This document shows positions 43,385-51,694 of a stretch of 64,000 bases of DNA, one piece after another (positions within the stretch are counted from its first letter, which is position 1; the number at the start of each line of letters is the position of its first letter). The DNA is from an uncultured Shewanella sp. Its GTDB lineage: Bacteria > Pseudomonadota > Gammaproteobacteria > Enterobacterales > Shewanellaceae. Below the pieces are notes generated by a model. It saw only the letters and a program-made list of their open reading frames with translations. It had not been told where the DNA came from and did not search any database. Location of the stretch: assembly GCF_947501665.1 (NCBI RefSeq), contig NZ_CANMWS010000029.1, positions 16,569 to 80,568 on the forward strand. Direction: 5' to 3'. A program made the position numbers and the translations under genes.

Positions 43385-43493
43385 AGCTGACTCCTGAATA
43401 AATATCACAACCGTATTAAAGCTGTATTTTCAGTTAAATATGGATACTTTGTGAATATAAAATTCATTAATAAAATAATACCCAAGCCTGACA

Positions 43494-45368
43494 CTACACA
43501 CCTCGACGTTGTGCGGAGCGACCCGCTTCCCAGTCAGAGACTTTCTTTTCAGCGTCCTTGCTGTGTGTCACCTCCGGTAATCCCACTTCCCACCAGCAAT
43601 CGCATTGAGACCACGCCGCAGGTGATATTGGATCAATATCAACCACAATAACGTAAGTTCTGTCAGCCGCTTTTGCACGTGCAAAAGCGGCATCAAATTC
43701 AATGATGGACGTTAGCTTCTCGCTGATAGCCCCTTGAGCTTCAGCGTGCTTCGCAAAATCGACACGAGCGACCTTACCCTCTGGGCGACGACAATCTTTA
43801 AAGAGATTATTAAACGAATCATTACCCGTATTTTGCTGTAATTTATTAATCACGGCAAAACCCCCATTATCACATACCACGACTATCATCTTGTGCCCAG
43901 TCAATACTGATGAGTAAATATCAGAATTTTGCATTAAATAAGACCCATCCCCCACGAGCACTATCACCTCTTTTTTGGGATTAGCCATTTTCGCCCCCCA
44001 CCCCCCTGCAATTTCATAACCCATACATGAATAGCCAAAATCAATATCAAACTTCCCAATTTGATAGCTCTGCCAGTTCATGGCAAGTTCAGCTGGAAGA
44101 CCTCCCGCAGCGGTCAAAATGGTGTCGCCTGGTTCCATCAAGTGGTTCAACTTGCCAATCACTTCACCGTAAGAAGACAAATTCGGCAGTAAATCCCCGG
44201 CTTCAGGGTGAGTACGACAATGCACTAAGGCTTTCCACTCATCGGCTTCTTTTTTTGCTTTATCAGACCACGGCTTCACTGCACGCCAATCCCCCAATAA
44301 TGCTGACAATTTAGTCATGCAAACTTTTGCATCCCCCAAGACAGGATAAGATTGGTGTTTAATCGCATCAAATTTAGCCACATTAATACTAATAAGCTTC
44401 ATTTCAGGATTCTGGAATACAGTCCATGAACCCGTGGTAAAATCTTGCAGACGTGTCCCTATAGCCAATACCACATCAGCTTCGTTCGCCATGTGGTTGG
44501 CAGAGTTAGATCCTGTTACCCCTATAGGTCCCGCATTAAATGGATTGCTTTGTAGCATGCTGGCACGACCAGCAATGGTCTCTACCACGGGGATATTATG
44601 CTTACTCGCAATCTGTGCCAGCTCATCGGTTGCCAATGAATAGTGCACTCCACCACCTGAAATAATGAGTGGTTTCTTGGCTTTTAACAGAATAGAACTT
44701 GCTTCTTCCAATGCTAGTATTTCAGGCTCTGGACGACGAATGCGATGCAACTTATCAGTAAAAAATATGTCAGGAAAATCGTAAGCCACACCTTGAATAT
44801 CTTGTGGTAGACCAAGAAATACTGGGCCACACATCGCTGGATCAAGCAAAGTGTCGAGTGCTTGTGGCAAGGTATGCATAAGTTGAGAGGGTGATATAAT
44901 GCGATCCCAATACCGGGTCAGTGGCTTAAAAGCATCAATGGCAGTAACAGACGGGTCGTTGAAGTTTTCAGGTTGTTGTAAAACAGGATCGGGTAGGCGA
45001 CTGACATAAGCATCACCTGAAATCAATAACAGCGGCAAACGGTTAGTATGGGCAATCCCTGCTGCTGTCAACATATTGGTCGAGCCCGGCCCAATCGAAC
45101 TAGTCGCGATACCAATACGACGACGTTGATTGGCTTTAGCATAAGCAATGGCGGCGATAGCCATTGATTGTTCATTTTGTCCTCGCCATGTCGGAATTGT
45201 ATTCGCAATATTTTTCAATTGCTGGCCAAAACAAGTCACATTACCATGACCAAAGATGGCAAAAGCTGCACCAAACAACGGTACCGTTTCCCCCTCAATT
45301 TGAATTTTCTGCGCCGCTAGGTATTTGGCTAACGCTTCAGCAACAGTTAGGCGTACCGTATTATTCAT
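43494..45368 (-). CDS. iolD: 3D-(3,5/4)-trihydroxycyclohexane-1,2-dione hydrolase
   Basis: A 624-residue thiamine-diphosphate enzyme. The N-terminal pyrimidine-binding domain has PLFGAAFAIFGHGNV, the central domain SGGGVHYSLATDEL, and the C-terminal domain the ThDP signature VGDGSYLMQNSDIYSS to VCDNGGFAVINKLQ (GDG ... N). The closing SAAWSQCDCWWEVGLPE region is typical of IolD. It opens the cyclohexane ring to 5-deoxy-glucuronate. GGAG precedes the ATG. It is about 120 bases downstream of iolE. Confidence 0.95.
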   Translation of the reverse strand: MNNTVRLTVAEALAKYLAAQKIQIEGETVPLFGAAFAIFGHGNVTCFGQQLKNIANTIPTWRGQNEQSMAIAAIAYAKANQRRRIGIATSSIGPGSTNMLTAAGIAHTNRLPLLLISGDAYVSRLPDPVLQQPENFNDPSVTAIDAFKPLTRYWDRIISPSQLMHTLPQALDTLLDPAMCGPVFLGLPQDIQGVAYDFPDIFFTDKLHRIRRPEPEILALEEASSILLKAKKPLIISGGGVHYSLATDELAQIASKHNIPVVETIAGRASMLQSNPFNAGPIGVTGSNSANHMANEADVVLAIGTRLQDFTTGSWTVFQNPEMKLISINVAKFDAIKHQSYPVLGDAKVCMTKLSALLGDWRAVKPWSDKAKKEADEWKALVHCRTHPEAGDLLPNLSSYGEVIGKLNHLMEPGDTILTAAGGLPAELAMNWQSYQIGKFDIDFGYSCMGYEIAGGWGAKMANPKKEVIVLVGDGSYLMQNSDIYSSVLTGHKMIVVVCDNGGFAVINKLQQNTGNDSFNNLFKDCRRPEGKVARVDFAKHAEAQGAISEKLTSIIEFDAAFARAKAADRTYVIVVDIDPISPAAWSQCDCWWEVGLPEVTHSKDAEKKVSDWEAGRSAQRRGV

Positions 45369-45486
45369 CTTTTTTCTCCGTCTGCGAGATACGAATATTG
45401 ATGTCTCGACCCAAAACGCGATCTATCTTTTATTACGGCCACAAGTATCAATAGACAGTACTGCCACTTCAAATAACTCAATCTAA

Positions 45487-46380
45487 TTATAGGGCGTACT
45501 TGTTGGCATAGCCTGTGATCTTTTTATAAGCAATTTTTGCATATGTTAATGGATGAGCCTTGGCAGGATCTTGCTCAGCCTCAACGAGCAACCAACCTTG
45601 ATACTGCTGCTCTTTTAAGGCTGAAAATATGTCGTCATAGTCTATATCGCCATTCCCTGGCACAGTAAATACGCCATCCAGAACAGCGTTAAGGAATGAT
45701 TTATCAGCAAATCGCGCAGCCTCCATGATACTCAAACGAAGGTCTTTAAAGTGCATATGGCCAATACGGTGTCCCCAATGTTTGATCACAGTGACAGGGT
45801 TACCGCCCCCATAGGTCATGTGGCCAGTATCCAATGTTAAGAAAACGGAATGACCCGTCAGTTCCATCAACGTATTAATATCATCTTCCGTTTCACAAAT
45901 CGTTCCCACGTGATGATGATAAGATAATTTAATACTGTGTTGATTTAATAGATAATCTGCAATTCTGGTGAGTTTTTCTGCATATACTTTCCACTCTTCC
46001 ATCGTCAATATGACTCTCTTTGACAAAGGGGTGTTGATATCACCGTGTACGCTATTGCTCACTTCGCCATACACCATAGCACTACAAGCTGCCGCTTTAA
46101 GCAGCTTGATATGTTGTTGCATTACGGCAATTTCTTCATCAACAGTGTGTGACATTAAGTTGCCGCTGAACCAAGCTGATGCCAATACAAGGCCATGTTG
46201 CTTTAATAAAGGGAGTAATATTTCAGGTTCTCGTGGGTATTTTGTCCCTAATTCAGTTCCGGTAAACCCCGCTTCAGCCATCTCTTTCAAACATGTTTCC
46301 AATGGTATATCACCGCCCAATGCTGGCATGTCGTCATTAGTCCAACTCAAAGGACTGATCCCGTATTGCACATTGCTCAT
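45487..46380 (-). CDS. iolE: Myo-inosose-2 dehydratase
   Basis: A 297-residue xylose-isomerase-like TIM barrel. YGISPLSWTNDDMPALGGD, TGTELGTKYP, LSYHHHVGT (metal ligands), LTLDTGHMTYGG and VPGNGDIDYDDIF match IolE. It dehydrates scyllo-inosose to the trihydroxycyclohexane-dione used by IolD. The ATG at 46380 has GGGGAT upstream and the family N-terminus; the frame continues 19 codons upstream. It heads the leftward iolE-iolD transcript and is divergent from the transporter gene. Confidence 0.94.
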   Translation of the reverse strand: MSNVQYGISPLSWTNDDMPALGGDIPLETCLKEMAEAGFTGTELGTKYPREPEILLPLLKQHGLVLASAWFSGNLMSHTVDEEIAVMQQHIKLLKAAACSAMVYGEVSNSVHGDINTPLSKRVILTMEEWKVYAEKLTRIADYLLNQHSIKLSYHHHVGTICETEDDINTLMELTGHSVFLTLDTGHMTYGGGNPVTVIKHWGHRIGHMHFKDLRLSIMEAARFADKSFLNAVLDGVFTVPGNGDIDYDDIFSALKEQQYQGWLLVEAEQDPAKAHPLTYAKIAYKKITGYANKYAL

Positions 46381-46716
46381 GTTTGATCCCCACTTTATTT
46401 CACTCAAAATAAGTATAGATGACTCCTGATGAAGCAAAAATATTCATCCCAATTTAAGTGGTTATAATATTAACGATGCGACTTCTCCAATAACAGCTGA
46501 GCCAAATTCGAATAAATATGATTTAACACATTTTTTGAATCAATATTTCCGATCATCATTTTAAATTATTATTGGCCTTCATTTATAAGACGGTATTGGT
46601 AACTCATAGGACATAGCCCAATAACATATTTGATGAGTATAGACGTATACAATGATTACCCTCTATGCTTATTTCAAGCGTAGAGTCTAAGATGGACATA
46701 AAACAAGGAAGGAAGA
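46381..46716. promoter_or_regulatory. Divergent iolE / transporter promoter region
   Basis: About 336 AT-rich non-coding bases between divergent iol genes. GTATAGACGTATAC near 46638 is a short imperfect palindrome. AAGGAAGGAAG precedes the transporter ATG. I could not identify clear promoters or a repeated operator. Confidence 0.45.
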
Positions 46717-48126
46717 ATGCCCCATGCACACAGTATCGTTTATATCATTCGAATTTGTTGTATTGCCGCGCTAGGAGGGATTTTGTTAGGCTACGATACT
46801 GCGGTGATCTCTGGTGCAATTGGCCCGATTAGTACGCATTTTGGATTGTCTCCAGCACAAACCGGTTGGGCAGTATCCTGTGTGGTGTTAGGCTGTATCG
46901 TTGGGGCGCTCAGTGCGGGATGGAGCACACAACAATATGGTCGTCGTAGCACACTTTTCATCGCTGCTATCTTGTTTACTATCTCTGCCATCGGCTCTGC
47001 TTTGGCCGTAACATTCAGCTTTTATATTATCTTGCGCATCGTCGGTGGCGTCGCGGTGGGTCTCGCCTGTGTCACTTCACCGATGTACATGTCTGAAGTC
47101 GCACCAAAAGATTTTCGTGGCCGCGCTGTAAGTATGTTTCAACAATCTGCGGTCATCGGCCAAACCTGCGTATTCTATGTAAACTACCTCATTGCTAAAA
47201 GCATGACAGATGAATGGTTAGTACAGATGGGGTGGCGTTGGATGCTTGGCTCTGAAATCATTCCAGCGTTATTATTTGCGGTGTTGTTATTTCTCATTCC
47301 TGAATCCCCACGCTGGTTGGTAGAAAAAGGAAAAATCGATAAAGCCAAAGACACGCTGTCACGCACTTATAACCCTAAACACGTCGATAAGCTTATCAAA
47401 GAAATTCAAGACTCATTAATCGAAATCGGTTCAACCCATAAACACAAAGTTAGCCTACGTTCTCAGCCTCTCCTTTCAATCTTATTGATCGGGACTTTTG
47501 TTGCAGCAGCCCAGCAGCTAGTGGGTATCAATGTGATCATGTATTACACCCCAAACATCCTCAAGCCGCTTGTCGGTGGCACGACCAACGCTCTTTTTCA
47601 AACCACGTTTATAGGGATCGTCTTCATTTTAGGTAATGCACTTGGCATGTACTTGATTGATAAAGTAGGCCGATTACCATTAATGAAATACGGGACTTTA
47701 GGGTGTGCATTCAGCCTGTTCATCGTCGGCTACGTACTCTACCAACAAACCCATGGCTACGCCGCCTTGTTTGCACTTTGTCTGTATGTCGTCGCCTACG
47801 CGACCTCATGGGGGTGTGCTTGTTGGAGCATCATTTCAGAAATATTCCCAAACCATATTCGTTCACGCGCCATGGCAATTGCTGTCGGTGCACAATGGTT
47901 TACGGGTTTCATCGTGACTCAATCGTTTCCTATGCTAAATCAAAACCCATTCTTAAAAGCACATTTCAACGGGGCATTTAGTTTTTGGTTATTAGGTATT
48001 TTTTCACTAATTTGCATGGTTATTGTGATTAAATTCGTGCCTGAAACCAAAGGGGTGAGCTTAGAGAAAATGGAAGAACTGATGACTATAAAATTAGCTA
48101 AAAACGCAAAAAAACAATCTCTATAA
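46717..48126 (+). CDS. MFS sugar porter, probable inositol transporter
   Basis: A 469-residue, 12-helix sugar porter of the SP family. GYDTAVISGAIGPI in TM1, GRRSTLFIAA, PESPRWLVEKG after TM6, QQLVGINVIMYYTPNI in TM7, DKVGRLPLMKYG and the terminal PETKGVSLEKME are diagnostic. Context makes it the inositol/H+ symporter (IolT-like). It is divergent from iolE. Closely related xylose or galactose porters share these motifs, so the substrate is inferred from the neighbourhood. Confidence 0.88.
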   Translation: MPHAHSIVYIIRICCIAALGGILLGYDTAVISGAIGPISTHFGLSPAQTGWAVSCVVLGCIVGALSAGWSTQQYGRRSTLFIAAILFTISAIGSALAVTFSFYIILRIVGGVAVGLACVTSPMYMSEVAPKDFRGRAVSMFQQSAVIGQTCVFYVNYLIAKSMTDEWLVQMGWRWMLGSEIIPALLFAVLLFLIPESPRWLVEKGKIDKAKDTLSRTYNPKHVDKLIKEIQDSLIEIGSTHKHKVSLRSQPLLSILLIGTFVAAAQQLVGINVIMYYTPNILKPLVGGTTNALFQTTFIGIVFILGNALGMYLIDKVGRLPLMKYGTLGCAFSLFIVGYVLYQQTHGYAALFALCLYVVAYATSWGCACWSIISEIFPNHIRSRAMAIAVGAQWFTGFIVTQSFPMLNQNPFLKAHFNGAFSFWLLGIFSLICMVIVIKFVPETKGVSLEKMEELMTIKLAKNAKKQSL

Positions 48127-48203
48127 ATCCATTTAAAGGGCGTGGCTGCATTCGGCCTAAGCTTATTTTTATGCCCGTTACCCTATAGAGATTTAATCAT
48201 ATG

Positions 48204-48455
48204 TACAGTGGTAGTGTTCGTAATTCTGTGTTATTTCCGTACAATAGTTAAAAACAGGAATGACACATGACTCAATCTTTTGATTTTGAACAAGCCTTAA
48301 AAGCATTACAAGCAGGTAAAAATCTAACAGGCAAAGACAGTATACTTAGTCCATTAATTAAACAACTCACCGAAGCGGCGCTTAATACTGAAATTAATCA
48401 GCATTTAGAACAAGACACACAGCCCAATCGTCGTATTACTTATTGTTTATTGTGA
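48204..48455 (+). mobile_element. IS256-family insertion sequence remnant
   Basis: The 62-residue frame at 48267-48455 begins MTQSFDFEQALKALQAGKNL and continues through LIKQLTEAALNTEINQHLEQ, the N-terminus of IS256-type (Mutator) transposases. Similarity stops after about residue 57 (PNRR). The preceding ~60 bases (GTAGTGTTCGTAATTCTGTG) resemble the left end of such elements. The rest of the transposase and the right end are gone. It lies at the junction between the inositol island and pomB. Confidence 0.75.
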
Positions 48456-48498
48456 TTAATTGCTTTGTTTCAACCCTGAGCCTTTATTCCCCCCTCTT

Positions 48499-49437
48499 TT
48501 ACTCCACACTAATTTCATCGGAGATTTTAGGCTTACCTTGCTCGATGGCAATTTCCACACGGCGATTGCGCGCGCGATTAAGCCAAGTATCGTTGTCAAC
48601 CAGTGGCTGGGTTGCTGCCATCCCCATGACTTTCATGCGTGTCTGATCGAAACCATTAACATGAATAAGTTCATGGGCCACAGCCACGGCTCGATTGCTG
48701 GATAAATCCCAATTGGATTGATACAGCTCGTTGGCAATATGACGATTATCGGTATGGCCAGACACTGTAATGATCCCCGGCACATCTTTAAGCAACTCAC
48801 CAATGCGGCGAATAACAGGAATAAATTGCGGCTGCAAAAAGCCAGATCCCGATGCAAACGCACCTTTTTCACGAATACGTATAATGATTTGTTGCCCTAA
48901 TGATTCAATTTCAATGGCACCATCCACAATTTCTTCATGAAGGGCTTGGGCCATTTTTTTCACTTTTTGATTAATATCCGCTTGAGCTTGCTCACTGGCG
49001 GTGAGTTTAGCCTGACTTGCCTGGGCTGTGGATTGCGCCGTTTGCACGGCTTTGCCTCCTCGTTGCTGACCTTGTTGATCTTGTTTCCCTCCCGCACTGT
49101 CATCATCACCCGCTTGAAAATTCAACATCGGCTCAGTCAGCTCCCGAGTGTGCTGATTAATGGTCGACAAAGGCGTATTCTCAGGGCGACCGGGCCGAAA
49201 TTCAAGTGCGATAACCGAAGTGCCTCTAGGAATATCTTTCACATCGATTCTATTTTGCACCCCAAAAGCGTATTTCATCGAACCGGCAATTTGTTTAAAT
49301 TTCATCACATCCATTTCAGAAAAAGTCAGTAATAAAACAAAAAAACACATCAGTAGAGACATGAGATCGGCAAAGGTAGCCAGCCACAACGGCGCCCCAG
49401 GTGGCGGACAGTCACACTTTCCTTTGTGTCTTCTCAT
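48499..49437 (-). CDS. pomB: Sodium-driven flagellar motor stator protein PomB (MotB family)
   Basis: A 312-residue stator subunit. The single N-terminal helix WLATFADLMSLLMCFFVLLL holds the essential ion-binding Asp24. A Gln/Ala-rich linker (about 110-160) follows, then an OmpA-like peptidoglycan-binding domain: ITVSGHTDNRHIANE, NWDLSSNRAVAVAHEL and ARNRRVEIAI. It anchors the stator to peptidoglycan. It is four bases downstream of pomA. The Na+ assignment rests on similarity to Vibrio PomB. Confidence 0.92.
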   Translation of the reverse strand: MRRHKGKCDCPPPGAPLWLATFADLMSLLMCFFVLLLTFSEMDVMKFKQIAGSMKYAFGVQNRIDVKDIPRGTSVIALEFRPGRPENTPLSTINQHTRELTEPMLNFQAGDDDSAGGKQDQQGQQRGGKAVQTAQSTAQASQAKLTASEQAQADINQKVKKMAQALHEEIVDGAIEIESLGQQIIIRIREKGAFASGSGFLQPQFIPVIRRIGELLKDVPGIITVSGHTDNRHIANELYQSNWDLSSNRAVAVAHELIHVNGFDQTRMKVMGMAATQPLVDNDTWLNRARNRRVEIAIEQGKPKISDEISVE

Positions 49438-49440
49438 GGC

Positions 49441-50208
49441 TTAATTGCCATCCATCGTGTCTATGGTGCGATGTTTCTCCGATAAATAATTTTTCAAGAA
49501 ACTCTCTATTACTCTGGGATTCTGTCCGTCTTGAATCGCCAACACTGCATCCATAATAAGGTGTCGATTGAGCATTTCCTCTGCCATACGCAATGACAAC
49601 TTGTCAGCAATGGGAATGGCAACCATATTAGCTAACACCGCGCCATATAAGGTGGTGAGCAAGGCGACGGCCATGGCGGGCCCAATGGATTTTGGGTCGT
49701 CCATATTCGACAACATACCCACCAGTCCAATTAAGGTACCTATCATTCCCATTGCCGGAGCCACATCACCAAACGCCCTAAAAATGCCTATGCCTAATTT
49801 ATGTCGCTGCTCCGTCAGCGCGATATCTTTTTCTAAGGCATCGCGAACCACTTCACTATCATGACCATCAACAAGCATATCCACAGCCTTTTGCAAAAAA
49901 CTGTTATTGATTTGCGCTTCTTCTAAGGCTAAAAAGCCCCCTTTTCGTGCGGCATCAGCCATGACCACAGCTTGATCAATTAAATCATCAGGCGTATCCA
50001 ACTTAAACATAAAAGCTTTAAACGCTATCTTAGCGGCGCCAAAAAATTGCTTTAAGTTGTATTTAATCATCACCACAAATAAAGAACCTAACACCACAAT
50101 TAAAATGGAGGGTACATTGACAAAGATCTCTAAACCACCACTGTTTGTCATGGCTATAACGACAAAAACAAACGCGCCAATCAAGCCGATTAATGTTGCT
50201 AAATCCAC
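49441..50208 (-). CDS. pomA: Flagellar motor stator protein PomA (MotA family)
   Basis: A 255-residue inner-membrane protein with four helices: MDLATLIGLIGAFVFVVIAM, VPSILIVVLGSLFVVMI, AFGDVAPAMGMIGTLIGLVG and AVALLTTLYGAVLANMVAIP. The cytoplasmic loop carries charged residues for FliG contact. GTG start with AAGGGAAC upstream. With PomB it forms the Na+-driven stator. No pho- or fli-type genes are adjacent. Confidence 0.93.
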   Translation of the reverse strand: MDLATLIGLIGAFVFVVIAMTNSGGLEIFVNVPSILIVVLGSLFVVMIKYNLKQFFGAAKIAFKAFMFKLDTPDDLIDQAVVMADAARKGGFLALEEAQINNSFLQKAVDMLVDGHDSEVVRDALEKDIALTEQRHKLGIGIFRAFGDVAPAMGMIGTLIGLVGMLSNMDDPKSIGPAMAVALLTTLYGAVLANMVAIPIADKLSLRMAEEMLNRHLIMDAVLAIQDGQNPRVIESFLKNYLSEKHRTIDTMDGN

Positions 50209-50551
50209 AATGTTCCCTTACTTCTTCATATTTATGCCAAGGCCAGACCATCAATACAAATGGCCTTATCATACTATCGGGTTATGCCGGAAAATATTAA
50301 GCATTAAATCATTTGAGAGTGAATAAACAGGTTCATTTGCTCAATTAAGCATCACTTCATCACTGAATAGGCTGTTTTTCTTAAAAAGCCGTAATTGATT
50401 CAATTTTTCCACATTCAAGGATACAATGACCCTTGATTTGTCAAAAACTCATCACGAATGTCTCTTATTGAACATAAAACACACACCATAATTTGACCCA
50501 GCACCTTGGCTGATATACCGTGTGTATCGCTTAAATTGAGGAATAGTAACA
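50209..50551. other. Divergent pomA / xseB intergenic region
   Basis: About 340 non-coding bases holding the promoters for both directions. TCAAGG and CCCTTGA at about 50416-50437 form a small imperfect palindrome. A 21-codon frame inside it has no ribosome site. No sigma-28 consensus could be placed confidently for pomA. Confidence 0.4.
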
Positions 50552-50791
50552 GTGGCCAAAAAACCTGAAAATCTCACCTTTGAAGAATCGTTATTTGAAC
50601 TTGATACAATTGTGACTGACTTAGAGCAAGGCGATGTTTCCCTTGATGATGCGTTAAAACAATTTGAACGTGGCATTAAGCTGGTTCGCAGTAGTCAGCA
50701 AAAATTAGACAGCGCTCAACAAAAAGTCGCTATCTTAATGCAAGAAGATGATGAGGCAACATTAACGCCTTATCAGCCAGAGGATGTGTAA
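50552..50791 (+). CDS. xseB: Exodeoxyribonuclease VII small subunit
   Basis: A 79-residue XseB. FEESLFELDTIVTDLEQGD and LDDALKQFERGIKLVRSSQQ are the conserved coiled-coil core. It partners XseA for single-strand DNA degradation. GTG start, with TTGAGGAA upstream. Its TAA is immediately followed by the TTG start of ispA, so the genes are tightly coupled, as in many gammaproteobacteria (xseB-ispA-dxs). Confidence 0.95.
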   Translation: MAKKPENLTFEESLFELDTIVTDLEQGDVSLDDALKQFERGIKLVRSSQQKLDSAQQKVAILMQEDDEATLTPYQPEDV

Positions 50792-51673
50792 TTGTTATCA
50801 ACAACAATCGAGCAATATCAACGCAGAGTCGATGCGTATTTAACGCAAACGATTAGCACATTAAGTACCTCAGATGAACGCCTTAAAGCCGCCATGAAAC
50901 AAGGTGTGCTTCAAGGTGGAAAACGCATTCGCCCTTTTCTGGTATACGCCATAGGCGACATGCTCAATCTTGACCTCAATAAACTCGATGCTGCAGCCGC
51001 CGCCATTGAATGTATTCATGCATACTCTCTCATCCATGATGATTTACCCGCCATGGATGATGATGCCCTAAGACGTGGGCAACCCACATTACACATTGCC
51101 TTTGATGAAGCGACTGCGATTTTAGCAGGTGATGCGTTACAATCCTTAGCCTTTGATATTATCAGCCAAGATATATCTGGCCTTGGCGCTAACCAGCACT
51201 TATCTATGGTGCAAGCCTTAGCCAAAGCATCTGGCTATAATGGTATGTGTGGTGGTCAGGCTATTGATCTCGATTCAACGAATAAACAGATTGATTTGAA
51301 TAAGCTGACTCAGCTCCACCGTTTAAAAACAGGTGCGTTGATCCGCTGCGCCGTTGAACTGGCCATCATTGCGGCCGATATTTCTCAGGATGAACGCCGT
51401 CATTTATTTGATTTTGCCGATGCCATTGGACTGGCCTTTCAAGTACAAGATGATGTACTGGATATTACTGCCAGTACTGAAGAGCTCGGTAAACCCCAAG
51501 GTTCCGATACTGATGCCAATAAGAGTACCTTTCCTAAGTTACTTGGATTAGCCGGTGCGCAACAAACTGCACACACTTTAATCCAAGATGCACTATCAGC
51601 GCTGGCAAAATTACCATACAATAGCCAGTTAATTGCCGAGTTTGCTCGTTACATTATTGAGCGAAGAGTATAA
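50792..51673 (+). CDS. ispA: (2E,6E)-farnesyl diphosphate synthase
   Basis: A 293-residue trans-prenyltransferase. GGKRIRPFLVYAIG binds isopentenyl diphosphate. The first Asp-rich motif HDDLPAMDDDALRRG and the second, FQVQDDVLDIT, are intact. The two residues before the first motif (tyr-ser, AYSLIHDD) fit a C15 product. It makes farnesyl diphosphate from IPP and DMAPP. TTG start directly after the xseB stop. Confidence 0.95.
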   Translation: MLSTTIEQYQRRVDAYLTQTISTLSTSDERLKAAMKQGVLQGGKRIRPFLVYAIGDMLNLDLNKLDAAAAAIECIHAYSLIHDDLPAMDDDALRRGQPTLHIAFDEATAILAGDALQSLAFDIISQDISGLGANQHLSMVQALAKASGYNGMCGGQAIDLDSTNKQIDLNKLTQLHRLKTGALIRCAVELAIIAADISQDERRHLFDFADAIGLAFQVQDDVLDITASTEELGKPQGSDTDANKSTFPKLLGLAGAQQTAHTLIQDALSALAKLPYNSQLIAEFARYIIERRV

Positions 51674-51694
51674 TAAGAAACAAAGAATCTCGTT

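Noticed and set aside
45968..46429. 153-codon open frame antisense to iolE
   Set aside because: It lies fully opposite a strongly supported iolE gene, has no ribosome site and no recognisable domain; it is a shadow of iolE codon usage.
36461..48455. Prophage or integrative element with tRNA attachment site
   Set aside because: No integrase, phage genes, tRNA or direct-repeat attachment sites were found at the island borders; only an IS256 remnant is visible.
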